From contig NC_063265.1 of the NCBI RefSeq assembly GCF_019578655.1, positions 8,466,501 through 8,530,500 of the forward strand: 64,000 nt of DNA. Reading direction: 5' to 3'. The stretch comes from Ricinus communis. Its lineage: Eukaryota > Streptophyta > Magnoliopsida > Malpighiales > Euphorbiaceae. A program made the translations under genes and the position numbers. The notes below the pieces were generated by a model. It saw nothing but the letters and a program-made list of their open reading frames with translations. It searched no databases and had not been told where the DNA came from. Below, piece after piece: positions 24,854-37,500 of the stretch. The stretch's first letter is position 1. Each line of letters opens with the position of its first letter.

Positions 24854-25990
24854 TCAGGATATCCTTGTTTGGAAGATCTGAACCAATGATGTGCGTCCAT
24901 ACAACGCAATCAGGAAAGAACTGTATTCGATCTTCATCGCTTGTGATCGAGTGGTTTTGAAGGTTTGACCATTACCGCCGCTCCAAGAACTGATCATGGG
25001 CTTCCAATACTGTGATGGGAGAACCATTGGGTTCATCATGCTTCTTTGTGCTCCAGTGTCAAAGAAAGCTATTACTGGTACAGGCTTGGAGTATTTTGAG
25101 GATAATATTTGTATGGGAATATATGGGACTGGAGGAGATTTTATAGTAAATTGAAAAGTTTCAGGAGGTGGAGAAGAAACAAAGAAAGAAGATAGTAAGG
25201 CTGGAGAGAGAGGATATTGTATTACATCTTTCAGAATATTCTCCTGACTTTCTTCATGCAGACCAATCATCAAGATTGGTATTTCACTATCGTCTGAGTC
25301 TGAAGAAGATTCTTGTGAGGACTCTGTGGAGTCTGAGAATTCTATTTCTAACCCAAATAAGCTTTCTGGGGTAAGATCTTCTTGCTCCGAAAGTAGAGAT
25401 TCTATTTCCTCTTCAAAAGAGTCTGCAAGAGATAAAGACATGCTGACTTGTTGAATCATCTTTGCTGACTTTTCTGGATTCCTAGGACAATTTTTTGCAT
25501 AGTGTCCCTTCCTTTTGCAGATGAAACATCTGTCAGACTTGTACCCCTGGTTCCATTTTTTACGGAAATATTTGAATCTATTTGGGTTCTTTTCCCTGAA
25601 CTTCTTGTTGCTGCGCGTATATTTCTGGAAATGTTGTCCAGATTTCTTCTTATAATTTGTACAGACGCAGTTGGCGGCTTTGCACTTAATATTGAGGTGG
25701 TTTTTGTTGCAAGCCTTTTGAACTATCAAGTCCCTTTGAGATAATCTTTTGAATAACTCTTGTTGATCACACAGTCTCTTAATGGAAGAGAGTGTGAATT
25801 GCCAGATTTCGCCAAGTGTAATGGAGGTGACTGGTCTCTTTGTAGCTGCAATCATATTGTTGACCTCAGGTTGTATTTCATCCGGCAGAGAGGTGATAAA
25901 GGTGTACTTTAGTGTATCGTCACCATCATGTCCTCCAATGACATAATAGAGTTTGGACATAGCCGAATAGTGCTTTTTCAAATCCTTCAT
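24854..25990 (-). pseudogene. Pararetroviral capsid C-terminus, zinc knuckle and protease
   Basis: A 378-residue open stretch. The first half is Lys/Arg-rich capsid sequence with a CCHC knuckle CFICKRKGHYAKNC (C-x2-C-x4-H-x4-C). A Ser/Glu/Asp-rich linker follows, then an aspartic protease core FFDTGAQRSMMN. The knuckle binds viral nucleic acid in the capsid, and the DTG-type protease cleaves the polyprotein. The frame continues from the 26150 region, interrupted by a single TAG at 26152-26150. Confidence 0.82.
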
Positions 25991-26149
25991 TTTTAATGAA
26001 CAGCATTTTCGATCAAAGAACTCCTGTTTCTGCTGTCTTATGACAAGGTCATAACTTCCAAGGAACTGATTATGGAGGATTGTTACCGCTGCTGATGGAG
26101 TTGGCAGGGTGACAAATTGAAGCCTAGTGTATTCAGGCTGAGACTGAAA

Positions 26150-27235
26150 CTAATCTCTTAAGCTTCCGGTAAATCTTGTGACAAATTCGGCAAGGACCTT
26201 TTTGAGTGTGGCCCCTTCAAGGGTCATCTGAAGATCAATCCATGCCAAGAATTCAGAAAGCTTGTCCTTACATTTTGATGGTGGTAAGTCGTCAAAAGTG
26301 AACCAAGGTCCTGTACTAGCTGGTTTTGACCTTGGGTTAGGAGCTCTAGTGGGAGCAAAGAAGGACTGAGCATCCTCTTCTTCAGGTTCCACTATTTCTG
26401 GACTGGGATCAGTAGCAGAAGTGTTCATGAGGATCTCAGTGATGCCCGCCATCTCTGAAATATCTGAAGAGGATTCTGAATCATACGGACTGATGAGAGA
26501 TTGCTCTGGAAGTTTGTCTTTAGAGGCTAGAGGAGGAGAGGTTTTCTTTTGTTGGATTTCTGAGTTTTTTGGGTAAAGGTGAGAGAATGTGCCAAATGGC
26601 TGATAAAGGGTTTCTTGTGGTTGCTCTGGTTGTGAAAGAAAAGGGAAAGAAGAAAAGTACGAAGGAGCAATAGCCGATGAGGTTGATGCTGCTGATATGA
26701 AAGTTGGAATTGCAGCAGACTGATTTTTCCGGAGATCATTTTCAATTTGATCTATCTGCTTCTTCAGCCGGGAAATTTCCTTTTGCTTTTGCAGAAAAGA
26801 GGGGGTGATCGGCTGAGGTATCCGGAGTTCTTCGTCCAAAGCTTGATACTTTGCTGTCAGGGATGAGTACAGTTGTAGGACTTCTTGTGAAAAAGTATCT
26901 AGCTTGTGATCTATGTTTTGAACCAAGTGTAGTGCTTGATCTAATTTTCCATCTATCTTCTTCAAATAAGTGTTTTGGACAATAGAATTAGATGTTTGCC
27001 AATTGAGTACTTCTTGGGGGGGTGTCAGTGACTCTTAAGTTTCAGAGGGTGAAATCCGTGTAGGAAGGATTTCAGATCTTTTGTTCTCTGTTTTTTCCAA
27101 GGGAGGAAAATCCTCTGATTGTAACATAAAATATTCTTGAACCAAGGGTTGTACCGCTGATACAGGTGACAGAGATAAAGTAGGTCCAAAAGTTCGTGGC
27201 ATTGTTATACCTGGCCCAACGTTTTGTACCTCCAC
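26150..27235 (-). pseudogene. Pararetroviral coiled-coil and capsid N-terminal region
   Basis: One frame broken by a stop at 27035-27037 and ended by TAG at 26150-26152. A heptad-like coiled coil (around KQKEISRLKKQIDQIENDL) is followed by a Ser/Pro/Glu-rich stretch. After that comes a conserved capsid-type segment with FTFDDLPPSKCKDKLSEF. It lies between the movement protein and the zinc-finger region, as expected for a caulimovirid capsid precursor. Confidence 0.65.
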
Positions 27236-27258
27236 TAAATCGACGGCACCGGGTTCAC

Positions 27259-28893
27259 CTATAAACCTTGGATCGATCGAATCTCCGCTGCAAGGAGGGG
27301 TTTGCCATATTCAATGTTGAGTTGTGCCATAATTTCCTTGAACTCATCATAAGAAACATCAATGACTGTTTTTCCTTCTTTGGCAAGAAACTCAATTGCC
27401 TCATCGAACATTGGTAGTGGCTTTTTATTCTTTCTCTGGGAACCATCTGGATCCCGATCATCTGGCTTAGGATGAATCTCTGAACAAGAAGTATCCAGAG
27501 ACATCTTCTTTGGATTCTTCTGTGGATGCTGAAAGCAGGGTTCAGCATAATCCATATCATCATGACATAGGCATTCTGGCTTGCACATTTCTGGGGCTAC
27601 ATCCCAGACAAAGTGTCTTCTGACTTGTGCAGCATAGATTTGGTTGCCAGATGCTTGAAAGGAGTGAATAGGGATCTTCTCCCTAGGCCGTGATACAGGT
27701 TGTATCATTGATGCTTGGAAAATTGATAGTGCTGAGGAAGATTCCTCAGTTCTTGTAAAGACCGTCTTAACAGTCCCATCCTTTTGCTGAATGAAGAGGG
27801 GATCTGTGGCTTGTACTGGTTTTGATTGAGATGCTTGAAGCTTCTCATAATTTGTTACCCACTCAATAGGAATTATTTTCTGTAGATCTTCCTTTTCAAG
27901 CTGTCGAGGAGCTTGAACTATTGTAGGGGTTTGACCAGAATCAGCCATGATGTACAAAGCATCAGATGAGGCTTGAAAGCCTGGGATCTGCAAGTTAAGT
28001 GCATGATCCTGCAATCGATAAACGATCTGATGGTGAAGAGTCGCTGAGAGAGCATTTTCAACTTGACTAGCTCCCGTGATTTGGACTTGTACTTTCAAGG
28101 CAGTGGATAGATAAGGATCACTCAGAGAGAGGTTAAAGTTTGGGAAGAAAGTCAAAACAACACTACTAGTGTTAAGTGTTGTGACTATTGTCCTAATCAC
28201 TGCATGCTCGTACTTGAGATAACGAGTGTCCAGAAGCGACATCCGTGCTGTAACAGACAATCCCATCCTTCCATGATAGAAAAGGACAAGTCTCACGGCT
28301 CCAAGATGGAGATGAGAATAGCCTTGTTTCCGCCATTGTTCTATGAAAGAGGTGGGGATTTCTAGAGTAACATACTGCTCTTGAGAAGTAGCAGTAAGTG
28401 AACACTGAGAAAGTGAGGAAGATTGAACATATTCTTTTATAGTGAGGGGTTTTTTGTGGATGATTTGGTTAAAGGTTTTTCTGACAAAGTTCTGCTTCTT
28501 GAATATATTATAAGGGTTGATGATAGGTACTAGAGTATCTTCTATCTGTATGTTTTTAGGGATATGGGAGATCTCAACAAGGTGGTCTATCTTGTTGGAT
28601 ATGGTTTTCTTACAAGAAGGAGATAATTGAAGGGTAGAAGTATGAGGGTAGAAGGAGATGATTCGGCTATGTCCAAACTCTATTATGTCATGGGGCCGTC
28701 TTGAGCCCAAAGGGCATAACAGTCCACTGGTATTGGGCATTAGGGATACAAAATGCAGTCTTGTATCTTTCGCATTTGTATTCAACCAACACGGGCGTGT
28801 TGGTAAACACGGGCAGTGTTGAAGTCCGTCGTCTTTGCCATGCCAGTATAACTTGACAAGCACTTTATCCCCGTCCAGTTGATTGATGTCCAT
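27259..28893 (-). pseudogene. Pararetroviral movement protein with chimeric N-terminus
   Basis: A 544-residue open frame. From about residue 70 it is a 30K-superfamily caulimovirid movement protein, with blocks such as GYSHLHLGAVRLVLFYHG, LDTRYLKYEHAVI and FFPNFNLSLSDPYL. These proteins form tubules through plasmodesmata. The first roughly 68 codons are not movement protein. They read through a copy of the C-terminal ORF (from 28873), an unassigned 104-bp piece, and a copy of the RT region in another frame (28690-28768). The frame being open across these joins is fortuitous. The native N-terminus is missing. Confidence 0.82.
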
Positions 28894-28998
28894 TGAAAGT
28901 GCAGACTAATGGAGCAGAGACATTAGCTGTCCTTAATTTTATCAGCCCTTTGGCACATTCTCTCACCTTTACTCAAAAAACTCAGACATCCAACAAAA
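28690..28998. repeat. Mosaic end of the pararetrovirus: three copied fragments
   Basis: 28690-28768 equals 24199-24277 (79 bp, identical, same orientation, RT). 28873-28938 equals 22599-22664 (66 bp, one mismatch, same orientation, C-terminal ORF). 28938-28998 equals 26547-26607 in reverse orientation (61 bp, three mismatches, coiled-coil region). Bases 28769-28872 match nothing else recognised in the window. Confidence 0.93.
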
Positions 28999-29481
28999 CA
29001 TAAAATATAAAATATTTAAAATGTTAAAAATAAAATTTATATATAATATCATATCAAATTAAAAATGATAATTTTAAAGTTATTAAATAATTAAATTTTA
29101 AATGTTCTGCCTGTATTTACATATAACATGAGTCATAAGCCCATCAACACTGTGTTAACGTTTTACTAATAACTAATTATTTTTCTGCAGCTAACTACAC
29201 AATATATATTAATTATATAAAAAAGGAGAAAATCCATGGTTAAAATATGTCTCTATCAAATGTTCCGTATATTATTAATTTAAAGTAAAAAATATAAAAA
29301 GCAAAAAAGTAATCCTATATATTGGTTCGAACAATTTCAACAGTATGACGTGGCGAATTATCTGTGGATGATTAGATCACGTCAGACGCCTTATCGTTTT
29401 ACTCACTTGGCGCCATTTCTATTAACCAGGAGGAAAACACGAAGAACACGCTCACAAACACTACCAGTAACTATTAAAATC
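28999..29481. other. Upstream region of the kinase-like gene
   Basis: AT-rich for about 300 bases, then a less AT-rich leader from about 29340. No coding region is seen before the ATG at 29482. Confidence 0.6.
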
Positions 29482-32400
29482 ATGCTTCTCGCTTCACTCC
29501 ATTGTTTCTCTCCTTCTCCTTCTTCTTCTTCAACTTCAACTCGCTCTTATTCCTTCTCTCACAATCGCAAATTCTCAAAACCCCCGATTTCAGTCAACTC
29601 GCCCATCCGAACTCAACTCTGTAAGGCGAGTCTGATTACTACCCCTGACTCCTTCGAGGTTGGCAGACTCATTGGTAGCTACGGCTTCATGAATGTTACT
29701 AGGTATTGTACCCTCTTTCTTATTATCAGTTCTAGTTTTTTTTTTTTTTTTTAAAAAAGAAATTTGGGTAATGTTTTGTTCAAATTGTGGCAGTTACTCA
29801 GGGTATCAATCAGGGATAGATATGGAATATTACTCATTGCCAGGTGGCAATATGGGGCAATTGAAATTTCAGGATGTGGGTGAAGGAGGTGTAAAGATCA
29901 GGTAAGTTGTGTGTTAAATGAATAGATTAGCAAACTTTTATTATTTTCTTATTTATTCTTAACTTTTTAGTTTAGATTACTGATAGTGATGGTGATGCTA
30001 TTTCATGGCAGTTATTTTGCAGGCTTTATGAAGGTAGAATAGCTCAAGGTCCATTTAAAGGAACTCAAGTTATTTTTAAGGTAATTCATTGCCTTTATAT
30101 TGAACCTTATCAGAGTGTTTGGAATGTCAAAATTAGATGCAAGAATTCAATTCAATTTGAATTCGACTTAGTCAATTCTCATGTTTGGCAAGATTATAGC
30201 TGCTAGAATTCGATATTTTCATTTTGAAAAAGCAATGCATCTTGAAAGAAATAAAATCATGCCATAATTGACAAAGATTTTGTACGAATTTCATTGAATT
30301 GAATTATTGCACATGATTTATTCCGAAGAAAGGCTGCAATATAGCATGTGTTTGTACTAGAAACTTACCACTATTTGGTTGAAAGATAGTTTTTGTTGCT
30401 TAAGTCTAATTAGCTTTACTTGCAAATTAAGCGTCTTATAATTGTCAATGAACCAGAAAGATTATATATGGACATATTTCATATGTAAATGTTCAAACAC
30501 CACCTTTTCTTTTTTCATCTGTCCTGCTGCAGAGTCATCCATCTTTGTTTCAGGATGCATTAAAAAAATTTTAGTGCACTGTATCATATTGTGATTTGTA
30601 TGTGAAGGTTTATCCCGGACAACGAGCTGGTGGTTTTGAAGCTGATATGATGGCAGCAAATGAGCTCAATACTCATGCTGTACTTCAGGTAGGATGAAAC
30701 CTGAAGTAGTTGCTTTTTCTAAAAACAAAAATATTTGCAGCTTTATCAATTCCTTTTGTTGTAGAATTTATGAGTTTTCGAGGCTTAAGCTATTATGTTG
30801 ATTGATTGATCTTTACCATGTCTCTCTTTCGCAGAGCAGTTCAAAAGGTATATGTCAGAATCTCCTGATACTTGTTGGAGGGTTTGAGACCAAAACTGGG
30901 GAACAGGTTAGTATGTAAGACCAGGTATATATTCATTTTCAATTATAAAATCAGTTGGTGTTTCTTTAGGTGCAATCATTTTGATTAAATTTAATACACA
31001 CTCAGTGGCTTGCTTTCCGGAATGATGGGAAATATAGTGCCGCGGACTATGCAAAAATCGTGAGTGAAAAAATATCGAAAATCCGTTCTGGTGGAGATAA
31101 CTCTTGGAATCGTTTTGAACAAGAGCAAATAATGAAACGCAGAAGATACTTTGTAATCAAACTTCTTAGGGGTGCTATTAATGGCTTAGCTTACATGCAT
31201 GACCATGACAGATTGCACCAGAGTCTTGGACCGTCTTCTATTGTTCTCAAGTAAGTTGGAAAATTTTCACTTTATCAGCTCTTCTAAATTCTCCTATTAG
31301 AGTTCACGTGTTTACTTTCTTAATATCTTACACAAAATGTTTTTTGACTAATGGCAGTACCGTAAAAGAAAAAGATGTTGCTTATGTAGTTCCACGACTT
31401 CGGGATCTAGCATTTTCTGTTGATATTCGGTACTGCAACATTCCTCCGCTTATTCTACTTAAATTTTTCTGCTCTAGACATGTATGCTGTTTGATGCTAA
31501 TGGATTAATGCAAAAATGACTATATTATCTAGAAATTGTTTGTGATCCATTCTGTTATTTTATCAAAAATTGTGTACTTCCAACCTTGCTGAGGTGCACC
31601 AGTTTCATATTTGGCTAATCAAATAGTTAAACCTTTTGTAGATCTTCATAATAGTACTTCACAATAATGTCTCTGCTAAAGATACATTAGTTTCTAGATC
31701 TTTATAACCACTAGACATGGTTTCCCAGTATTTCAAGTCTAGAAGAAGAAGGCCTTGGGACACTCTCAGAAGGACTTTGGAGAAGAGCAACTGCTGCTGG
31801 TGCCTTCACCCCTATTCAGAAAAGGGCCTTTGGAATTGCAGATGACATGTAATTTTTTTATAGTGTGGATTGTCTTTATACATGGGGGATCTCAATGCTT
31901 TATTCCTTTGACTATTTTCTTTTTGATCCTGCATAGATATGAAGCAGGTCTCCTTTTTGCATACTTCGCTTTTGTTCCATTTTGTGAAGCAGGCATAATG
32001 GATGGTCTTTCTTTGCAAGTAAGCTACAACTTTGCTTCTCCTCTATTTCATTCTTGCTAGACATGTTTTCCTCCTCATTATATGTACCCAATGCATATAC
32101 ATGCTTTTGCTGGTCTATTATTGACCCTAATTTTTTGTGCATGAACTTGCAGAGGCTCTTAGAAAGCACTTTCAAACTTGATATTGAAGCTGCAAGAGAG
32201 TAAGATGACTTGTATAACTTTTAACTTGAGTAAAATTCTGGTTTGGTGCATGCATAAAATGAAAATTAGATTGCAGGAGTTGGGATGCCTCATTAGATGG
32301 AGTAATTAATTATTTAAAATTCCTTGGCTTGTTTGACTTTCAGCATTATGCTTTAATTTCCATATCTTGAAAAGTTTAATTAGGCTCCTTACTCTTGGAG

Positions 32401-33279
32401 TCCTTGAGACTTATGACAGCATGTCCGGTCTTTTCTCACTCATTGTTTTCGTACAAAGAATGCTCATTAAAGGAAGCTACATGCTTTTTGGATTTTTATA
32501 AATTTTATAAAACTAAGCAGATATTTCCTATATCTTAAGCTGGGAACAAATATTATATGTGAGCCTAGGAGTAAGTTTAGACGAAAGTAGTTGGTGCACG
32601 TAAACTGAGCAGTGCATAGTCGATATCAATAATGCTCACAGAACAGTGAAATCCTCTAAAATTGTTTGAACAAACCTGCAATATGCAATATAATTTAAGT
32701 GATTGATATTTTGTCTAATCGCCATGTTCCCTATAATAGTATAAACTATCACACTCATCTGGTTGTATGAAAGTAGACATGCATTTTTATACATACCCCT
32801 TGGCTTGTGCTTTGCGTGTTAGAACTAAAGTTAGTGGGATAATTTGTAGACAAGATTTAAGACAGTTCCCAGGTATTCTGATCATGCTTTACAGAGGCTA
32901 AGACTTTCTAGTAACCTTGTGGTGTTGATGTTGTTATATGCTCAACTTCTAATGTTTCCCTCCTTCCCTTTTCTTTTCATGATTCAGGTATTGTTTAGCA
33001 GATGACCGCTTGGAAGAAGCTGTCAAGTTTCTGGATCTTGGTGATGGAGCTGGTTGGCAATTACTTCAGGTCTATTTTATATATTCTTTTGAAATTAAGA
33101 CCGACATGGTTACTCAATCAGCCTAGTCCATTGTACACTGTTCTGCATCAATATTTTAACTTTTTTCTTTTTGTTTCTTTTCCCTATATGTGCAGGCAAT
33201 GCTAAATGCTGACTTCAGAAAACGGCCTATGGCAGAGGCAGTACTCAACCATCGATTCATGACCGGTGCTGCACTTTAA
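29482..33279 (+). CDS. Plastid-targeted protein kinase-like protein, probable pseudokinase (423 aa)
   Basis: Twelve exons: 29482-29702, 29794-29901, 30023-30080, 30608-30688, 30835-30906, 31006-31250, 31358-31429, 31729-31848, 31937-32018, 32153-32199, 32988-33069, 33196-33279. All junctions are GT/AG and the sum is 424 codons. The first roughly 50 residues are Ser/Thr-rich and poor in acidic residues, as in a chloroplast transit peptide. A kinase fold follows: beta-3 lysine in VIFKVY (K129), helix-E-like LLRGAINGLAYMHDHD, catalytic-loop equivalent HQSLGPSSIVLN (251-262), and DLAFS (278-282) where DFG is expected. The HRD aspartate is replaced by Ser and the DFG glycine by Ala, so phosphotransfer is doubtful. 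It may be related to the kinase part of the plastid ORG1/PAP14 proteins, but no fibrillin domain follows; that link is a guess. Confidence 0.8.
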
Positions 33280-33500
33280 TTGACAGAGGCAGAGATGTTT
33301 TAGTGTTTAGCTGGCTGCACTTTCGAATGGCAAAAGATGCAGAGATGTGTTGATGGGTGTACATAATAAAAATTTAAGAGGCAGAATATAGCTCAATAAT
33401 GTCTTTCCTTGATTTAAGAACAATTGCACAGATTTGGCAAGAGGGGAAATTTCCTTGTTTCTTTCTTGATCTGATGTATTAATGTGATGCATTAGGAACC

Positions 33501-33505
33501 AAAAA
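33501..33505 (-). terminator. Pol III terminator of tRNA-His
   Basis: TTTTT on the minus strand, 7 bases after the tRNA 3' end. Confidence 0.75.
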
Positions 33506-33511
33506 GGGTAA

Positions 33512-33583
33512 TGTGGCTGCTGGGATTCGAGCCCAGGTCTCTACGGCCACAACGTAGAATTCTTACCACTAAACTACAGCCAC
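33512..33583 (-). tRNA. tRNA-His (anticodon GUG)
   Basis: On the minus strand the acceptor stem GTGGCTG pairs with CAGCCAC and the discriminator is A. The anticodon stem CTACG/CGTAG encloses loop TTGTGGC with anticodon GTG. The T stem CTGGG/CCCAG encloses CTCGAAT. The D arm carries AGTGGTA. The length is 72 nt with no intron and no encoded CCA, as expected for a nuclear tRNA. The G(-1) typical of tRNA-His would be added after transcription. Confidence 0.95.
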
Positions 33584-34500
33584 TTTATGCTTAAGGTCGG
33601 AGACCAAAATATCTAAAAAAGTTAGTATAGCCATAAATGAACTTAGTTGCTAAAATGGATTTATTTTACTGAATATTTGAAGAAGAAAATATCCAAAAAC
33701 ATTATGAATAGAGGTGGTCTCTTGATCCCAACTGTCACCCAATCTAGAGCGACTTTGACTAATATGAGCATTTTTCTAATATTAATAATGCGCTTAAATT
33801 ATTTTCCTCTTGAATTTGAAAAGTGATTTGAAAAATTACTTAATTCACAAATAAATGTGTTCCAACATTATTAATCAAGATTTAAGTTGATAAGTCCTTT
33901 TTTTCTTTTTAAATTGCATTTTCTTAAACGAATTTTTTTTTTTAATTTCTGAAGAGTTCGAAAATTTCACGTTGATTTAATAAATTTTTTTTTTCTTAAT
34001 TTCTTAACTGTATATAATAAAAGTAAAATTTAGCAAAATAGTTAATATTATCTATAATATCTTATTAGGAAAATTGATTTAAAATATTAAATCTTACGAA
34101 AAGGAGAAAAATAGTTATATATATATATGAGTATAAATTTATAATGCCATAATGTTAGAAGCAATGCCAATACCGCAAAGCTTTTTTCTTTTGTCTTTTT
34201 AAAAAACAAAATCTAAATACTACTAGAAAACGAACTCTAAATACTACTAATCTAAATTAAAAGGACTCCATAGCAAAATTCTATGAAGGGTATTTTTGTT
34301 AATATTGGTAAAAGAGTATACACAAAGTCAAGTCTAACCCAAAGAAGGAAAAAACTATACAAAAAGCTCCTCCAAGTCGGTTTGTTTCCAGGAAAGCAAA
34401 GAGAAGCCGAAGCATTTGATTCCTTGCAAAATTAAGTAGCTTTCCTTTTAGAAAACAAAATATAACAAACTACCCATCAATAATTCCCTCACAACTCCCC
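33584..34500. other. Intergenic, no gene seen
   Basis: AT-rich sequence between the tRNA and the leader of the acetyltransferase gene. It contains tRNA upstream DNA and several T tracts. Confidence 0.65.
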
Positions 34501-37500
34501 TTTTCCCATATTTATTTTCATTCTTTACACACTCCCTCTCTAGATTTTACTCTCCAAAGACCACTGGATGAGGTATGTTTAGATCTCTTTGTTTTGTTTG
34601 TTTCTAATTGATTACAAATTTTGAATATTAATTTCGTTCTGATTAGCTATGGAATTGGTATTCTATGGATTCAGTATGTTTGCTTCTTTTGGTTTCTTTT
34701 TATTTCTGCTGATTGAGATAATGGTTAATATCTTATTTGAGTTAAAGAAATTAGCAAGAACTTTAAAAATTACTGTTTGGGTTGAGCTTGTTTTGAAAGA
34801 GAAATACTTTTGGGAAATTGGGCAGTGCTTGAATTGAGTATAGTATGCAAAGCTTGGTCTTGGATGATGTATTAGGACTTTCTGGACTGTCCTTTTAGAT
34901 GGTGAAAAATAGAAATGCAATTTAGGATCGTTGAATTATTATAACTTTGATAGAGTTTGTCTTTTCTTTTCTTTTTTTCCTTCTTGTTATCTGCAAGTTC
35001 TTCTTCTCGAGGTCTTGATAAGGCTTATTTTCTTGAACTTGAATGATTGTTATAGACATTTTCTAATTGCCTATTTTCTACTCATTTTTCCTGTACCTCT
35101 GCTTACACATACGCATCAAATAGAAAGACTGTTAGGAGTTTAGGATGTCACTTGTCTTAGTAAACCATACCTGCCGAATATCTGCTTAAAGTCTGCACTT
35201 CTCTTATGATTTTAGTTTGTGCTCATAAAGGCTTTTTTTTTTTTTCTTTTCCAATTATCTGTTCAGGTTAAGGTTTCGTTTCATGAAGGAACCATATTTC
35301 CTTGTTGTTAATGGAAATTAGTGAGTGGCGGACAAAAGTTAAATACAACAGTTGGCTAGAGTAGGGCAAATTGATCAAAGATGAGAATTTAGGCTTTATG
35401 GAACCTGAATAGTTCTAGGAATTATCAAATGCTTATTACTGGAATTTAGATATGATGGAATGAAATGAAGAGTTTTGGAGTTTATTTCCATTTGGTGAAT
35501 GATCAGTAATTGTTGGCGATTCTTGTTTACCACTTTGGTTCTGTCAACAGCTTTACAGTTTTAGATAAGGACAACTTATCTCCATTAGTTAATTGATGTC
35601 TTCATCCCACATACTTTTGCACATAAGGAGCATAATAAGCCAATATCGCACGTTTGAGCTTGGCTTTTCTTTTAAGACTGAGAGAAACACAGAGAGATCA
35701 TTTTTTTTTTTTTAATAACACAGATAATTTGATGCAGGAGCGTACTAGTCAAATTAGGGCACTATTTAATTTTTGTTATTTTGTTTGCTTTAGAACTTTA
35801 TTAAGCTTTCCTATTTAGTTTTTTTTTTTCTTTTTTTTTCTTTTTTTTTATCTTCATTTAGGATTCTTGTTTAAAAGGTCTTTTATTTAATTGGTAGGAT
35901 AGTTTTCCATCTAGGATTAGGATTTATCTTAACTAGTATAAATGTGGATTCTAGTAGACAATTTTAGGTAAGGTTCTTCTCCGAATCTATACATCTTTGT
36001 CTGAAATTTCTGTGTTATTACTGTCCTACATTATAACTCATAATGACAGATGGACTGACTTAGTTTATCCTTTGGTGGGAGCTCGTGAGGTGCAAATGAG
36101 CGGCCATGCTAATGACATACAAATAAAACACTTTCTAAAACTATCTTACAACAGATTTATAGCTGGTATTGGTATAGCAGTAGATATTTCGTGTATTAAC
36201 ATATACCTGGAAAATCGGTAGTTTCAATGCTCGTGGTATGTGGTTAGCTATCATGATAATTGGCACATTTTTCTTCTTTGTAAAAACCATTCCATATTTT
36301 GTTTAATATATGGTTATATCTTGAAAAATATATAGTTGAGACTTCGTATAGCTTTGTGGCCGAGGTTATTTAATTAACCAATTAGGCTGAAGACAAAGAA
36401 AGCTCCATCCTTATGTCCAACATTAGCTCATTATCAGTCTACATTGCTCATATATGTTATCTTCTTTCTTCTCTTTATATCCAATCCTGATTTATCTGAT
36501 ATTGACATGGTGCGGATGCTTATTGACTTTTTCCTTCTAGAGCATTTAGGTTTAACTAATTTGTTATTCATTGGCCTACATTCATGTTGTAAGAATGTCA
36601 CAAAACATTATAACCTCTCCAAGTGAAGTGGGATATACATTTGGTTTTTTGTTAGTTGATAAGGCAAATGTCGTAAATAGACAGGGATACAGTTTCCTGC
36701 TTGGTTGAGGTTTTGCTGCTTTATATTTCAATTCCTCTGAATGTTTGTCTTCTGTTTCACTTGTAGTACTAAAATAATTGCTGCAGTGAAGCTGCTGCAT
36801 TTCAAAGTTGATCTCTTTTTATTTTATCTTCTCAGATTGGGGGCTATTGATATGTGGACATTAAAGTTAATTAACTTTATTGTGTGACTTACTTTATTAT
36901 GTTCAACTCTTTTTCTATTAAAATTTTACCAGTTTTGCATGGCATCCAATACTACTTTAAGATCTATCAGGTGAAGAATCTGCTACATACTGATTGGTTA
37001 TCTGGTTGGTTGACTTTTGCAGATCATACCAAAGAACCCTTAGTACTGATACTTTGATCAGCACCTTAATTACCATCTGAAAGAGCCAGTGAAGGAAATT
37101 TTTCGATGTAAGCAATGTCACTATTTTAACTTCTGTGTTTGAGCTTTGAAATGAGTAATTCTTTGACCATGGAAAACATTACTTGTCAGCTACTAAGGGG
37201 CTTAAGTTCAAGAGAGGTTTTTGGAAAGCATGCCATGGATAAATAGTTTCTCAGTATTACTTCATTCTATGAAAGATTTACAACTTGTGCTATGTTTGCT
37301 ACAAAGAATTTTATTTTCTTTTATTTGCTCGGAGGATTTGGCAAAGGATTCAAACTTGGAGTTTTCTACTTCAAAGTTTCTCATAAAATTTTCCTTTATG
37401 GTTGATTTTATCACACTAATTTATTAATGATGGGTTCCCTTCCAGTATGAGTTTTTAAATGAGTTGAATGTGATATGAATATAGGTTGCAAATATGTTGG

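Larger units (their letters stand above)
21901..28998 (-). mobile_element. Endogenous pararetrovirus (caulimovirid), degraded
   Basis: In minus-strand order the element carries movement protein, coiled-coil/capsid region, CCHC zinc finger, aspartic protease, reverse transcriptase, RNase H and an extra C-terminal ORF, then a TATA box and poly(A) signal. This is the order of a circular Caulimoviridae genome. The movement protein, the absence of integrase and the absence of LTRs exclude a Ty3 retrotransposon. Stops and frameshifts break the polyprotein in several places, so it is an old inactive insertion. The usual tRNA-Met primer-binding sequence was not recognised. Host boundaries are approximate at the low end. 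At the high end the sequence becomes a mosaic of pieces from elsewhere in the element (28690-28998). The genus is unassigned; an in-line movement-capsid-polymerase layout plus an accessory ORF resembles florendoviruses. Confidence 0.87.

Noticed and set aside
28769..28893. GDKVLVKL-like string at the start of the movement-protein frame, similar to a gypsy integrase tail
   Set aside because: Too short, and the flanking bases derive from an out-of-frame copy of another viral region.
21901..28998. Reading the element as a Ty3/gypsy retrotransposon because of its zinc knuckle, protease, RT and RNase H
   Set aside because: A movement protein is present, integrase and LTRs are absent, and a TATA/poly(A) region follows the last ORF, all of which point to a caulimovirid.
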